Positions 48,474-60,052 of a DNA stretch of 64,000 nt are shown here, piece by piece (within the stretch, counting starts at the first letter, position 1; each line of letters begins with the position of its first letter). Where the stretch lies: the NCBI RefSeq assembly GCF_029873635.1, contig NC_080419.1:67905323-67969322 (forward strand). The letters are read 5' to 3'. Made by a program: the position numbers and the translations under genes. The DNA is from Malania oleifera (Eukaryota > Streptophyta > Magnoliopsida > Santalales > Ximeniaceae). The notes below the pieces were generated by a model, which worked only from the letters and a program-made list of their open reading frames with translations, searched no databases and was not told the origin of the DNA.

Positions 48474-51400
48474 CATAGTTGTTAGAATCACGATTCTCTA
48501 TTCGAATCGTACGATTCGACTTGAACAAGATGTAAATCGAGTCGAATCGATAGGGGAATCGAGCGATTCAGACTGTGAATCGATGAATCAAATCAAATCA
48601 TGCATTTTGATCAATTCTAGTCTTTGGCGGCATGTACATGCCCGACTGGTTTAGAGGCCAATAAAAACCCAATTTTACCCCTAAATTTTTTTCATGATTT
48701 TGTTAGTTGTGCCCTTTACATAGCTTCTGTCCCAAAGAAGAGAAGAAACAAGACCTTTGGCCTTCGCTTTAGCACCCCTCTGTTCTCTCTTCAACCATTG
48801 CTATGTGCTCTACTACTGCCATTGAGATTGAGCTTCGAAGGACTACCAATACCGGTCTTCTCCTCTATTGCTCCTTTTCTGCCATAGAAAGACAAAAGAA
48901 CTAGAAGAGGGGCTGGTTGCTCTCTGTACCATTGAAGAATTAGTCGGCACTTGGCAGTTGCTTTTATCGTGACAAGGGAGAAGCCCAGACCGAGAAGACT
49001 CAATGTTGAATCTGCTGATTGAGTGATAGGCAGGTAGCTTTATTTTGTTTTCCTTCAATTTTTTATTCATCTATATATTTTAATTAGTTTTTTGTACACT
49101 TTTAATTTACTTTTGTCTTTTTCTACTTATTTTAGTTTTAAAAGTTTTAAAGAAAGCCTATACATTAAAAAAAAAAATGATATTTTTTCTTATAAAACAC
49201 AATAAAGTTCAAATATTTATTGTTTTTTATGACACATTCTCTTAAAATAGAGTCTTAAAAACCACAAAGCTTAATTTTTTATTAATATTTTCTTGTCTTG
49301 AGTGATTGAATAATTCTCTTATTTTTTTCAAAAGAATGCATACACCTGTGAAATACTTAAATGTTAAATATAATGGACTATTCACTATTAAACTTTGTCA
49401 TATATTAATATTTTATAATATTCAATTATTCATAAATCATTATACTTTATAGTGTTATACTCATATTATATTATATATCAATATATAAAATATAGAGTTA
49501 TAAACTTATAATAAATTAGTAACTAAGTATTAATTAATATAGTTATAGTATTATATATTTATATAATTTTATTATCCTTCTTTAGTATTTTCTTTCTCCT
49601 TTTGAATATGTTATTCATTGTTTTTTGTAGGTTGAAGATTGAAATTTGACTTGGAAAGTTTGTGCTTATTTGAGATTTTGAGTGTTAATGTGTGGGAAGA
49701 TGGCTTCTAGTTCAAGTGCTATGCATACAAGAAAGACTTCCAACACAAAAAGTGAAGATCCTATATGGGATCATTGTTCCCGAATCAATGACAATAGGAT
49801 GCACTTGAAGTGCAACTATTGTGGGCTTGAAATATGGGGTGGCATAATTAGAATGAAGCATCCCTTTGCGGGGGATCATGATAATGTTGCTCCTTGTAAG
49901 AAGTGTCCAGAAGAGGTGAGGGAAAAATTTGTCAATCTTTTGGAAGGAGTAAAAAAAAAAGAATATTGACAATGAAAAAGAAATTTTTCAAGAAGAATTT
50001 AGAGAACAAGAACGAGAAGTTCTAATTATAGGAGGACAGAGACGAGGCACCATGGATACCTTTGTAAGTAAGGGCAAAAGGAGTAAAAGGGAAAGGGTTT
50101 AAGCAAAACCCTTAAATGCAATGGTGAAAAATAGGGAGTCAAAGGTTCAAAGAATTTTCCGATTTTTATATGGACATGCTTTACCATTCAACTTGGTGAA
50201 GATTCCATTATTTGCATCAATGATAAAGATGGTTGGGGAATGCAGAAAGGGATTGAAGCTCCCAAGTTAACATAAGGCTAGAGTCACATTTTTTAAGAAG
50301 GAAGGTGATAGTGTCAAACAAATTATGGAAAAATACAAGAAAGAATGGGTGAAGACCAGATGTACTTTGATGTTAGATGGATGGACCAACACAAAACAAA
50401 GGCATCTCACAAATTTTCTCGTTAATAGTCCTAGTGGCACAGTTTTTCTCAAATGAATAGACACTTCAAGTGTGGTGAAGGATGCTTATAAATTGTTTGA
50501 ATTGCTTGACTCACTAGTGGATGAGATTGGAGGGGAAAATGTGGTTCAAGTGGTGATGGATAGTGCCTTAACTTATGCGGGTGCCGGTGATTTGCTAATG
50601 GAGGAGAGGAAACATATATTTTGGTCTCCATGTGCAGCCCATTGCTTTGACTTAATTTTGCATGATATTGGAGATTTGCATATCTTTCATAATACAATTC
50701 AAAAGGCTAAGGAGGTGCGTGTCTTCATTTACTGACATATAAGGGTGCTTAACATGTTTAGAGAGTTTTCTAGAAAAAGAATTGAAGAGAGCTGAGGTGA
50801 CCAGGTTTGCTACATCTTTTCTCACATTGAAGAGTCTTAATGAAAACAAACTCACTCTTTGAGCCATGTTTGTATCAAAGCAATGGGCCATGAGTCAATT
50901 TGCTTCTAGATTGGAAGCTAAACCATATTATTATTGTAAATGATAAGTTTTGGAAAGCAATAAAGTATTGCTTTAAGTGTGTGAGCCCACTTGTGAAAGT
51001 TCTAAGGCTTGTTGACGGTAATGTAAAACCGGCAATGGGGTATATATATGAAGCCATGGATAGAGCAAAAGAACAAATTGCCCAAAACTTTAACCATCAA
51101 AAGACAAGTATGATCGTATTTGGAGAATCATTGATACTTGATAGAGATGGGATGGATAAATCATGGAATATCTTTTTGTATATGACTAGTCTTTCCTTTG
51201 TATAAATATATGTAGAGTTAAATAGATCATGGTAGGATTCAAACCTACAAAACTTGCTTCAAGTCTTTAACAGCAAGCATCATTCCAATTAACAACATGA
51301 TTTATCCATATTTGTAGAAATTTCAATATGTTTTGCTATTTTATTTTGTTGTACATAAGTGCATGCCATTTGGAATCAATTTTTCAAATATTGTACCGAA

Positions 51401-51485
51401 TCTTACGATTCGATTCAATTCTCGATTCACGATTCACTAAATTGCAATTTTGATTCACGATTCAAATCTCGACTTGACAACTATG
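48474..51485 (+). mobile_element. Complete hAT transposon 1 (3.0 kb)
   Basis: The ends are CATAGTTGTTAGAATC on the left and, reversed, CATAGTTGTCAAGTCG on the right; about ten terminal bases match. Both subterminal zones are rich in CGATTC and GAATCG words. Perfect 8-bp duplications TAAGCAAC flank it, the length expected for hAT. The transposase inside is dead, so the element is immobile by itself. It interrupts LINE-like DNA. The stretch 48600-49640 inside it has no gene. Confidence 0.9.
49682..51205 (+). pseudogene. hAT transposase pseudogene (BED finger and DUF659)
   Basis: An ATG at 49700 starts MASSSSAMHTRKTSNTKSED and a BED-type zinc finger with CNYCGLEIWGG, MKHPFAG and VAPCKKCP. The frame is lost at a poly-A run (about 49950-49961). 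Downstream the DUF659-like part reads LYGHALPFNLVKIPLFASMI, TLMLDGWTNTKQRHLTNFLV, ENVVQVVMDSALTYAGAGDL and FWSPCAAHCFDLILHDIGDL. Stops lie near 50100, 50270 and 50456. A trace with DGNVKPAMGYIYEAMDRAKE follows at about 51015-51075, and then homology ends; the C-terminal dimerisation domain is absent. Host genes sometimes derive from such proteins, but this one is broken. Confidence 0.9.
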
Positions 51486-51493
51486 TAAGCAAC
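51486..51493. repeat. 8-bp target-site duplication, right (TAAGCAAC)
   Basis: Exact copy of 48466-48473. Confidence 0.9.
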
Positions 51494-51762
51494 CTTTATT
51501 CTGATTCCTTTACACTAGCCCAAAACACACACTTAAACCATCAAATTTGTCATACACTCTAGATGGAAAAAAAAAAGCTCACCATGCCATGTGCCTTTTT
51601 TCCAACCAGGTGGGGGTGTCAAAGAAAAAGAATAATATTGACAAAGGAAAAATGTACAAGACTACAGAAATAAGATATCCTCCTGAAAAGAAGATAAGAT
51701 AAAATTATAATAAAAAAAAAAACAAAAAAAACAAAAGATTAAAAAAAAAAAAAAGAGTAGCC
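51494..51762. other. Short stretch of unassigned DNA
   Basis: Continuation of the sequence interrupted by hAT 1, followed by A-rich runs near 51715-51760. No domain is recognised. Confidence 0.4.
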
Positions 51763-52850
51763 CACGTATTTTCCACCAACCCCAAACAAACCCAGCTTTC
51801 TTCAGAACTCTAAAGAGTGTATTCCAAATGCTCCGGGAGAGAGAACAATTAAAAAAAAAAGAGAAAATTCAGAACTATCAAAGCAAAGAACACACAAATT
51901 TAGTGATAATGCCATCGAAGGCCTCCTACTTTGCAAAAGATTTTGTTTTGTCAAAACTTTGGAACAGATTCTTAGTGTTGACTCTATTGAGAGCAACCAA
52001 CCAAATAAGAGCCTTAATTATAGAGGGAACTTTGGCCTTCCAAATATTATGATATAGAGAAAAAGACAAGTTCTCTCGTATCAAAAACTAAAGGAAAGAT
52101 TTAAAAGAAAAACACCCAAAGATTCCAACCCTTACTTCCTCACGTCCTCCCCATTGAAAGAATAACAACCCTCCAACAGCCACAACAAACACACAAGCAC
52201 AACCACCTCTCTATCATTCGAAGTTCCATGAAAGTGGAAATCCCAAATAAAAAAAAATCTCTATTAGAAATGAAAAAGGAAGAAACAACACCCTTATGCA
52301 ACAAAGAAAGATGATTCAAACAAGGAAACAACACCAAAAGAGTCGAATCTCCCACCCATGGGTATTTTGAGAAATGAATACAAAATCCATTACTCATGTG
52401 CATAGAAAATCAAAAGATTATCTAAACCCTGCATTAGTAGCCCACCCATTTTTTGTAAGCAAAATTTACTTTTATTTGCTTCAAGGCAAAAAAGGGTTTT
52501 CCTCTAAAGGAAACCTCTATAACCATCACTCATCAAGCCAATGTTTTTAGACACAGATTTCCTCAATCCATCACTCCCACCATTTTAGACCTACAAATCA
52601 CCTCCCCCTAACCAAATAATCCTTCTCCCCCATCCCACACCAATTGAAGCTTACTCTTTGTAAAGACCTACCCATAGGAACTTTAAAAACGGAAAAATAA
52701 AGAAAAATGCTAGAAAGCCAAGATTGAATAAGTGTGACATGACCACCTATGGAAAAAAAAGTACCTTTCCACCCATCTAGACGCTTAGCCACCATCTCTA
52801 ACATAGGAGCCAAGAACTTATTGCCCTAGGATTACCACCCAAAGGAACCC
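51763..52850 (-). mobile_element. L1-type LINE fragment 2
   Basis: The clearest motif is at 52598-52813: MLEMVAKRLDGWKGTFFSIG, GHVTLIQSWLSSI, FKVPMGRSLQ, the stretch after the RT core of L1-type ORF2. Leftward, text near 51910-52060 parallels the zinc-binding region of LINE fragment 3. It repeats the same domain as fragment 1, so it is a separate copy rather than its continuation. Stops and shifts are present. Confidence 0.72.
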
Positions 52851-52869
52851 CGAAAGAGAAGTACTCCAC

Positions 52870-53830
52870 TCAAAAGAGTCACAAATTTCATAAGAGAAGT
52901 ACTCTTTCGCTCAAAAGAGTATCAAATTTCATAGTCATATGGTTAAACAAGGTCACATCCAAATGGATATAGAGAAGGTGAGAACTATTCAATATTAGAT
53001 GACCCCAATGAAATTCAAGAAGTTATGTTTGTTTCTTGGACTCATCAATTACTATCGCAAGTTCATGGAAGGGTACTCAGGAAGACTGTCCCGTGAACCA
53101 AATTGCTTGAAAACGGTCATCAATGAAACTGGATAGAGAAGTGTTAGGGAGCTTTCAACAATTTGAAGGAAACCATGATATGGGATCCAAATCTTGCTTT
53201 TTTGGACATCATGAAGAGCATCAAACTATGCCCTTGGTGAAGTCCTATTACAAAATGGATCTGCTATTGCAATAAGAGTCGTAAACTTAGTGAAGATGAG
53301 CAAAAGCACACAACTCAAGAGAAGGAGATGCTAGTAGTGATGGTTTATATATGCGGTGGCATTACTACCTATTTAGATCTATGTTCGTGGTGAACTGAAA
53401 TAGCTTGAATGTCAGTCATTTCTTTACATAACCTAAGTTATACCCCAACCTGTTCACAAGAATTCCTCACAGAGTTTGATTTCTCTTTCAAGCACTAGGT
53501 GAGATGAATACATCAAGTTGCAAATGCACAGAGCAGAAAGGCCGAGCTTGTGGTCTTACAACTAGTAACACACTTGAAGTTAAGTAAGATACCATGACAA
53601 TGTGGGCATCCATTAAAGAGAACCTTTTCAAAGATCAAGCTGCCCAAAACCTTATAAAATTGGTAGAAGAGGGTAAAGCACGCCACTTTTGGTTAGAGAA
53701 TGGAGTGTTGTTAACACATGGTAACAAGCTCTTTGTGACTCAAGCTAGTGACCTAAGGCGTTGTTGCAATAGGGCCATTACACCATATGGCCAGGCTACT
53801 CAAGACAATTGTCAACGTGCTTAGCCTACT
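52870..53830 (+). pseudogene. Ty3/Gypsy pol fragment (RT end to integrase start)
   Basis: Motifs in order: FHSHMVKQGHIQMDIEKV near 52930, LCLFLGLINYYRKFMEGYSG near 53030-53085, RNase H remnants, then AAQNLIKLVEEGKARHFWLE, NGVLL, GNKLFV near 53635-53745, the zone just before the integrase zinc finger. It overlaps the motif set of the 38.3-kb copy (QMDIEKV), so both are pieces of one family. Stops throughout. Confidence 0.82.
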
Positions 53831-53879
53831 TGCCTCCCTCGCTAAGTACAACATGTCAACGGAGGATTTGTTAATGAAT

Positions 53880-54083
53880 TACGTTTGCTTCAATGTTTAC
53901 TGCTTGCTTGCCACGGCTTTCATGAATTGATTATTGTTTCCGCTGCTATCTGAATGAATGTTAATGAAAGTGCTTCGTGGATGAATGTTGGTAAATGATA
54001 GGTTGGCTAGTTAAGCAAGAGTGCTTTAGCTAGCACCACACGGCCCTTCACAACGGTGTGAAAAGAGGCAGACCGTGACATGG
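53880..54083 (+). mobile_element. Gypsy LTR fragment
   Basis: The segment includes GGCTAGTTAAGCAAG, TAGCACCACACGGCCCTTCA, a GTGTGAA phrase and an end in GACCGTGACA. Homologous text is at 39590-39835 and 60053-60190. It follows the Gypsy pol piece, as a 3' LTR should. Confidence 0.6.
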
Positions 54084-55029
54084 AAGTAAACAAAGAATGT
54101 CAATCTTGTTGAATATCTAAAAAACACATCCCTTGAAGTTTCCATTACCCAGAGACCATAGAAAAGCCAGAAAATGAATCTTCTCCCACACCAACAAAAA
54201 TGATAACTTCTTCCCTAAAAATATACGCAAGTTACATTCCTTTAACAAGCCCTAAAAAACTGCAAAAAACCACAATTACATAGTACTTTTCCTTCTTCCT
54301 ACCAAACCCAACAAAAGATACTGCCAAAGCTCCTCCACCGTCCCCGAACAAACCGAACATTCTCCAAAAAAAATTGAATAGCTTGCTCCAAACCTTCCAT
54401 ACAAAATCATAATGCAAGAAAAGATGTGGAGCAGATTCAAAGCAACTAAAACAAAGTGTGCAAATATTTGAAAAGAGAGCCTTTAAAGGCCTCCTAATAT
54501 GCAACTACTACTTAGTATTTATCCTATTAATCACAACCAACCAAAGAAAAGCTTTGATTTCAAGGGGGAATTTCGGCCTTCCAAATAATTTTGTGGAGCG
54601 CAAGGAAAATTGGCGCTAAGAATTCACACAAAGATTTGCAAGAATAAACCCCCAAGGGATCCAACAACTAGGATCGTCTAATAGCATCTGAGGATACCTG
54701 ACAATTATTTAACAAGACCAAAAATGAAGATAACTCATATGTTTCCCTATCATTCAAGGATCTCTTAAAATGAAAATCCCAAGAAGGTAAAGGACCACCC
54801 AAATCTACAATAAAAGATGAAATGGGATGATTCTACCCTAAGCTCGAACAAAATAGGGAAGGAAAAAGGTGGACAAAACAACATTCCCCAAACAAAGGTC
54901 TTTCCAAAAACAAACATTACATCCATTACCCAACAAAAATTTAGTATGGGGAATAAAGAGGATAAATTTGGGAAATAGCCTTCCATAGAATTTTTGAAGA
55001 ACATATAGAACCCAAATTAGTATCCCACC
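54084..55029 (-). mobile_element. L1-type LINE fragment 3, left part
   Basis: Minus-strand translation gives KFLLGNGCNVCFWKDLCLGN near 54945-54885, then IIWKAEIPP near 54590-54565 and RRPLKALFSNICTLCFSCFE, SAPHLFLHYDFVWKVWSKLF at 54495-54375, the full zinc-binding domain layout. Stops are frequent. The element is cut at 55029 by hAT 2 and resumes at 59593. Confidence 0.82.
55022..55029. repeat. 8-bp target-site duplication, left (ATCCCACC)
   Basis: ATCCCACC precedes the hAT terminus; the partner at 59585-59592 is ATCCCGCC, one mismatch. Confidence 0.85.
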
Positions 55030-55739
55030 CAATGTTTTAAAAGGCGAAGGCATAAGGCGAGGCGTTTTACCCTTCGGGAGGCAAGGCGTAAGCCTCAAGG
55101 CGTTGAGTCGTAGGCCTCAAGGTGTTGAGTTGTAAACATTCCGGGACTATATTTTTTAAAATAATTAATAAATAAAATAAATTTATATATAGTATAAAAA
55201 CGAGAAAATTTTTAGAATAATGGAGAAAAAAATAAAAATATAATTCTTAAGTATCATATAGGCTAATTTTAGCTAACAAACTCAAACAATGCATGTTAAA
55301 AATAAGCATGAGCCATAACTTTACAAAAAGAAGAGAAAAATCCAAATTAAAGCATCACAATGTCTCATCACCCAAGATTCTAATTTCTAAGAATCTAAAT
55401 CTAAATCAACAAAGTTCAGAGGGAACTATCAAGACCTTCATCAAAGTCCTCATGTTCATCAAACTCATCTATAGTAGGAGTTCTTCCACTTATAAATTCC
55501 TCCTCTCCCACTTCAACATCATCATCTTCCTCAATTGTGCCCAATATTGGCCTCTTGCCTTTGTCTTGAGTGCCTAGATATTCAATAAAGCTATAGGTTA
55601 GGAGTTAGGAGAAATGGAGAATTATAAATTAGTAGATTCAAAAATGACTATTGATATGTATGTATTCAAGTTCTCACAATAATCACTAATATTCCTTTTA
55701 CTAGGAAGTATAGAATGCGAGCTACCAGAAGCTTGTGTT

Positions 55740-57920
55740 GCTTGAACATCATCTCCTTCAAAAGCTACCATGGGCAAAGCTCTAATAGCTTTAACATCTA
55801 GGAGTTGTACTTCACGTAAACTAGAGCATTCAATCTCTTGTGCTCTAATCTATTTGTCTTTTTCGTATGAATCTACAATTGAGTTTAAGCCATTTAAACT
55901 TTTAGATATTAGAAGATATTTTCATATTTGAGTGAAACAATAATAACATGGCATTTGTAAAAACTAAGAATCTGCTCAAATTTGCTCCAATTCCTCTCAC
56001 ATCCACAAGCACTACATGTCAGGCTAAGAACATGAATAGCAAACTTCATCAATTTTGGGGTCTTTGCCCCAAAACGCTTCGACCAATTAGCTACAAAAGA
56101 AATAAAAAATAAAAATAAAAAATAAAAAAAAATAAAACACATGTTTAAGTTCCAAGTTATAAGAAGAAACAAGGATACAATACTACTAATTAACTAATAT
56201 TTACTGAAGTATTATTTTTATCTGGGCTTCTCAACATTATGGAGTCAACAGTCACTCGAGTCCCAAAATCCCCTCGTGCATTATCAAACAAATCCAATTG
56301 GATGTCTGCAACTAGCCTCTCCTCATATCTCAACATTCTATCCATGCATTCAAATAGTCCTTTCTACACTTCTTCACGATCAGAGAAGTTCTCCTTATAA
56401 TGCAATTGGGGATTTAAATAATATCCAACAGCATGTAAAGGGTGATGAAGTTGTGGAGTTCACTGATCATCTATTTTTGTCCAAATGGGTCCATACTTCT
56501 TGGCATTTCTAAAAAAATTTGGAACAATTTTTCCTTCACCGAATCCATCAATACATAGAGAAACCCCATGGCTGGTTATTCCTCATAATCAACTTCCCTT
56601 AGAACACACACAAAAGGACAACACTCTTGATAACATAAGCCATGTGAGGCCAAAAATGTTGGTCAAATAAAACTATTGAGCGAGTCCTTATACCTTCATA
56701 CGTTTTTACATATGTAGAACTACACCACATCTTTGAAGAGAACATAGATTGAAGGCCTAGCTTTTGTTTGTAAATGCTCTGAAGCGTCAAAAATGCAGTA
56801 GCAAAGCGCGTCATTGTAGGGAGGATGAGTTCTTTGTTGTTGGTGAAATGCTTCCTCATCATTGCAAGTACATAGGAATGACTATGAATAAATTTCACAA
56901 CTTGCTTAGCCTTTAGGATTGTGGTTGCATGGATCCTCAATTTTGTAATATCCTCCAACATGAGATCCAAACAATGTGCAACACATGGAGTCAAATAGAG
57001 CTTCTCCCTCTTTTCCATAAGCTTTTTTCCACCATTTATCCTGTTCTTCGCATTATTAGTTATCACCTGCACAACATTCTCCTCACCTGCTTCCTCAACC
57101 ACCTCATCCATATACTTAAACATCAAATCACCATTTTTATAGAATCAGAAGCATCAATGGATTTTAAAAACCATGTACCACCAAGACTTTTCACAAGGAA
57201 ATTAATCAAGACCCTTGAACACCCATCAATCCATCCATCAACCATGATAGAACATCCATATTCCTTCCGAAATTTTTTGTGGTCTTTCAACATGCCATCG
57301 ATTTTTTTCACTTCAACTTTAAGGATCCACGCCCTCATCTCTTGCATAGATGGAGGTTTGAAACCTGGCCCATAATTAGCAATTCCATCCACCATAACAC
57401 GCCAATATACGTCATCCATCAAATTAAATGGTAGAGCATTGTTGAACACACAACGGCCAACTTTCCTACACACTTCATTTCTTTCTTCCTTCTTCCATTT
57501 TGAGTTTAGATTGGATTTTTTGGTCTGTGAAAATGAAAAATTATCCATTGGACCTCTTGCCCTAGGATTACGGCCAGTCCCACTATTCTGTTGCTCAATA
57601 TCTCCAACTAAAGGAGACATAGCACTTTGAGTACCTCCTCCTGGACCCATCTCAATCTCTTCAAGAAGTTCATTTCTTTTACCCTCCTCTTCTTGGAATT
57701 TTTCAAGAGCAATCTTGCACTCATCTCTCACGTTTTGAGGAGCTTTTGGGCAAGGTTTCATTCCCTTCCTTGTACTTGCCAAATGATGTTTAAATCCTGT
57801 GACAATCACACTGCAAGTTTGATCACACAATTTGCAGATAAAATATTTTTCTCCATCAACTTCTTTTATGTATTTCCAAACAAAATATTTTTTCTGCCCC
57901 TTTGAATCACCTTCAGACAT
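55740..57920 (-). pseudogene. hAT transposase 2, nearly complete but disrupted
   Basis: An ATG at 57920 opens 265 codons: a BED-type finger (YFICKLCDQTCSVIVTGFKH, HLASTRKGMKPCPKAP), an acidic linker, then ALPFNLMDDVYW, YGCSIMVDGWIDGCSRVLIN and FLKSIDAS. An A-run near 57130 shifts the frame; it resumes at 57126 with YMDEVVEEAGEENVVQVITN, LTPCVAHCLDLMLEDITKLR, and ends early at 56599. Traces LHHPLHAVGYYLNPQLHY and RMLRYEERLVADIQ lie near 56450-56300. After a probable intron with an AG at about 56095, the dimerisation block WSKRFGAKTPKLMKFAIHVL, SLTCSACGCERNWSKFEQ is at 56093-55975, then HTKKTNRLEHKRLNALVYVK near 55865-55805. It would cut and paste the element; frameshifts and stops make it inactive. 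Confidence 0.9.
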
Positions 57921-58009
57921 GTTTTGCTTTATTGAACAGGAACAAGCAGCAGCTGCAGCAGGAACTTAAAACTGGAAATTGAAATCTGAAACAAAGACCT
58001 TGGACTAAG

Positions 58010-58497
58010 ATGAAATCTCGAAGTAGAGAGGTTGTAGAGGGTCGCTGCAGAGAGACGAGAGGTTTGAAGGAGTCGTCAGAGGCAAATCAAAGCTTGGAAG
58101 GGATCCTCGACTCATCGGAGAGAGACGAGAAGCTTGGCGAAATCGTCAGAAGTAGTCGTGGAGTCGTCGGAGAAGGAAGAGAAGCTTGGAGGAATCGTTG
58201 GAAGAAGTCGTCGAGTCGTCAAAGAGGGCGAAGGAGCTGGAGGAATCGTTGGAGCTATGGAAGCTTCGTCGAGTCGTCGGAGAGGAAGAAGGAGCTAGAG
58301 AAATCGTCGGAGAGCTACGTCGAGTCGTCAGAGAGCTACATCAAGTCGTCAGAGGAGAGCTATGTCGAGTCGTCCGAGAGGAAGAAGGAGTTGGAGGAAT
58401 TGTTGGAGCTACGGAAGCTTCGTCAAGTCGTCGGAGAGGGAGAAGGAGCTGGAGAAATCGTCGGAGAGCTACGTCGAGTCGTTGGAGATGGAGGAGC
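58010..58497 (+). repeat. GTCGTCGGAGAG-rich minisatellite inside hAT 2
   Basis: Degenerate repeats of phrases such as GAGTCGTCGGAGAG, GAGCTGGAG and GAAATCGTCGG fill about 480 bp. They are much richer in G and C than the surroundings. Two long overlapping frames cross it (58010-58606 and 58186-58716), but their Glu/Ser/Arg content follows from the repeat, and both run into LTR DNA. The array lies just upstream of the antisense transposase start. Confidence 0.8.
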
Positions 58498-58502
58498 TGG
58501 AG
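58498..58502. repeat. 5-bp target-site duplication TGGAG (left)
   Basis: Partner at 59314-59318. The surrounding repeat itself contains TGGAG often, which lowers the weight of the match. Confidence 0.65.
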
Positions 58503-59313
58503 TGATGAGAATCAACAAGCACCATCAACGGATCCATTGCATGTGCCTGTTGGGCCTATCACTAGAGCGAGATCCAAAAAGATCAAAGAAGTACTTCATG
58601 GGCTGATTCCAGATATTTTGGCTCTTTCAAAAACGGGCCACTCCAGGCTTGGCCCAAAGAATGATGAAGGCTTCATAAACTTAATCCAAGTTTTTGATGG
58701 AGCTAATCTTGCTTAATGGTTGTAATCTCCTTATTAATGGTGTGCTATTCAATTGGGGGATTTTTGACTTTTTGACCTTTTGTCTTTACATTTAATTTGT
58801 AATTTGTAAGACAACTTAACTTGCATGGGTTTTTAGTAAGTTGTGAGAGTCATTAATGTGTCTAGTAAGTTGGTATATTTAATGTCCTTGTCTCCCATGT
58901 TTGTGTGGGAATTGCTAAGTATTTAATGTCCTTGTCTCCCATGTTTGTGTGGGAATTGTTAAGTGTTTAATATCCTTGTCCCCCATGCTAGCTATATATA
59001 TCTCACCATTGTAAGAGCAATTGATCATTGAATAGAAATCAAGAAAAGTGAGGATTTGTTTCTTCTTTGGTTCTTTAGAGAACTTGCGAACTTATCAAGG
59101 ATTCTTCCTTGTGGCGTTCAAATTTTATACCTTCGGTTCATGATTAATCCATAATCATTGGGTCAGGGTTTGTTACTTTATACTTTCGGTTCACGTTTCA
59201 TTTATAAACGTTGGGTCGGAGTTTCCTATCAAAATCTGAATTTTAGCTTTCTTGGGCAAGCATTCCAACATTGTTTGCTGGGTCTCAACGCGTGTCGATT
59301 GAGGTTCGCATCA
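58503..59313 (+). mobile_element. Solo LTR (811 bp) inside hAT 2
   Basis: The segment begins TGATG and ends CATCA, with TGGAG on both sides. It contains a TATATATAT box near 58991-58999 and an internal 44-bp tandem repeat (units from 58876, 58920 and 58964). Its first 210 bp encode PLHVPVGPITRARSKKIKEV and more, the C-terminal phrase of plant Gypsy polyproteins. The reading frame ends near 58716. No internal element domain is present, as expected after LTR-LTR recombination. Confidence 0.75.
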
Positions 59314-59584
59314 TGGAGGAATTGTCTATGGAAGCTTCGTTGAGAGAGGGAGGAAGAAGCTTCGTCGAGGGCGTTTAGACAAGAAGTTCTACGCTAGTTC
59401 CTTTTTTTTATTTATGTTTTAAATCAGGCCATCCCAAAATACGTACGCCTTCCAAATTGAAGCGTAAAATGCAAGTTCTTTACGTTAAGGCGTACGCATT
59501 TAAGGCTTTACGCCTTTCCAATTACGCCTTAGGGCGTTTTAAGCTCAAAACGCCTCAAGGATATGAATGCCTTTTAAAACACTG

Positions 59585-59592
59585 ATCCCGCC
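59585..59592. repeat. 8-bp target-site duplication, right (ATCCCGCC)
   Basis: Seven of eight bases equal 55022-55029. Confidence 0.85.
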
Positions 59593-60050
59593 CATTCCGA
59601 TCAAGTTCAAACTTGTTTTTTAATAACCATATGCCATAAGGAAGAATCCTTTGGAAAGAACTGTCAAAGCCATTTAGCCAAGAGAATCATATTCTTAGAC
59701 ACCAAATTTCCAAGACCCGCGTTTAGACCTACAAACCACCTCTCATCTCACCCAACGGTCCAAAGACCCCCACCTCTAATCAGAGAAAATCTCTCATAAT
59801 TCTCTCAATCTTACTAGCAAGTCCTGTTGGAATTTTGAAAATAGAAAGAAAAGACAACAAGATACTAGAAAGACAAGCCCGAATTAGGGTACTCCTAAGT
59901 CCTTCCTCCCAAATAAAAAAGAGCTCCCTTCCACCTGTCTAAACTTTTGGACACTCTCAACCACTGGATCCCAAAAGCTATGATCCAGGATTACCCCTGG
60001 CCCCAAAGGAACCCCTAGATAGGACACCAGTCACTCCAACTCAGGGCACC
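59593..60050 (-). mobile_element. L1-type LINE fragment 3, right part
   Basis: Minus-strand text gives FWDPVVESV-like and FRQVEGSSFLFGRK-like phrases (59900-59980), the stretch after the RT core, and rejoins the left part at 55029. The order right to left agrees with one LINE split by hAT 2. The right edge is where Gypsy LTR text begins. Confidence 0.7.
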
Positions 60051-60052
60051 CT

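Larger units (their letters stand above)
55030..59584 (-). mobile_element. Complete hAT transposon 2 (4.6 kb)
   Basis: The left terminus CAATGTTTTAAAAGGC and the right terminus (reversed) CAGTGTTTTAAAAGGC match at 15 of 16 bases. Subterminal zones hold many AGGCG/CGCCT words. An 8-bp duplication with one mismatch flanks it. The transposase gene reads on the minus strand. A solo LTR sits inside at 58503-59313. The host sequence is L1-type LINE DNA that reads on across the insertion. Confidence 0.93.

Noticed and set aside
57123..57920. A possible domesticated hAT-derived host gene, because 265 codons are open
   Set aside because: It lies inside an element with intact termini and target duplications, and the same protein continues after a frameshift, so it is an ordinary decaying transposase.
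58010..58716. Two long overlapping open frames (198 and 176 codons) on the plus strand
   Set aside because: They cross a minisatellite and run into a solo LTR. Length comes from repeat composition; only the ITRARSKK tail is meaningful and belongs to the LTR.
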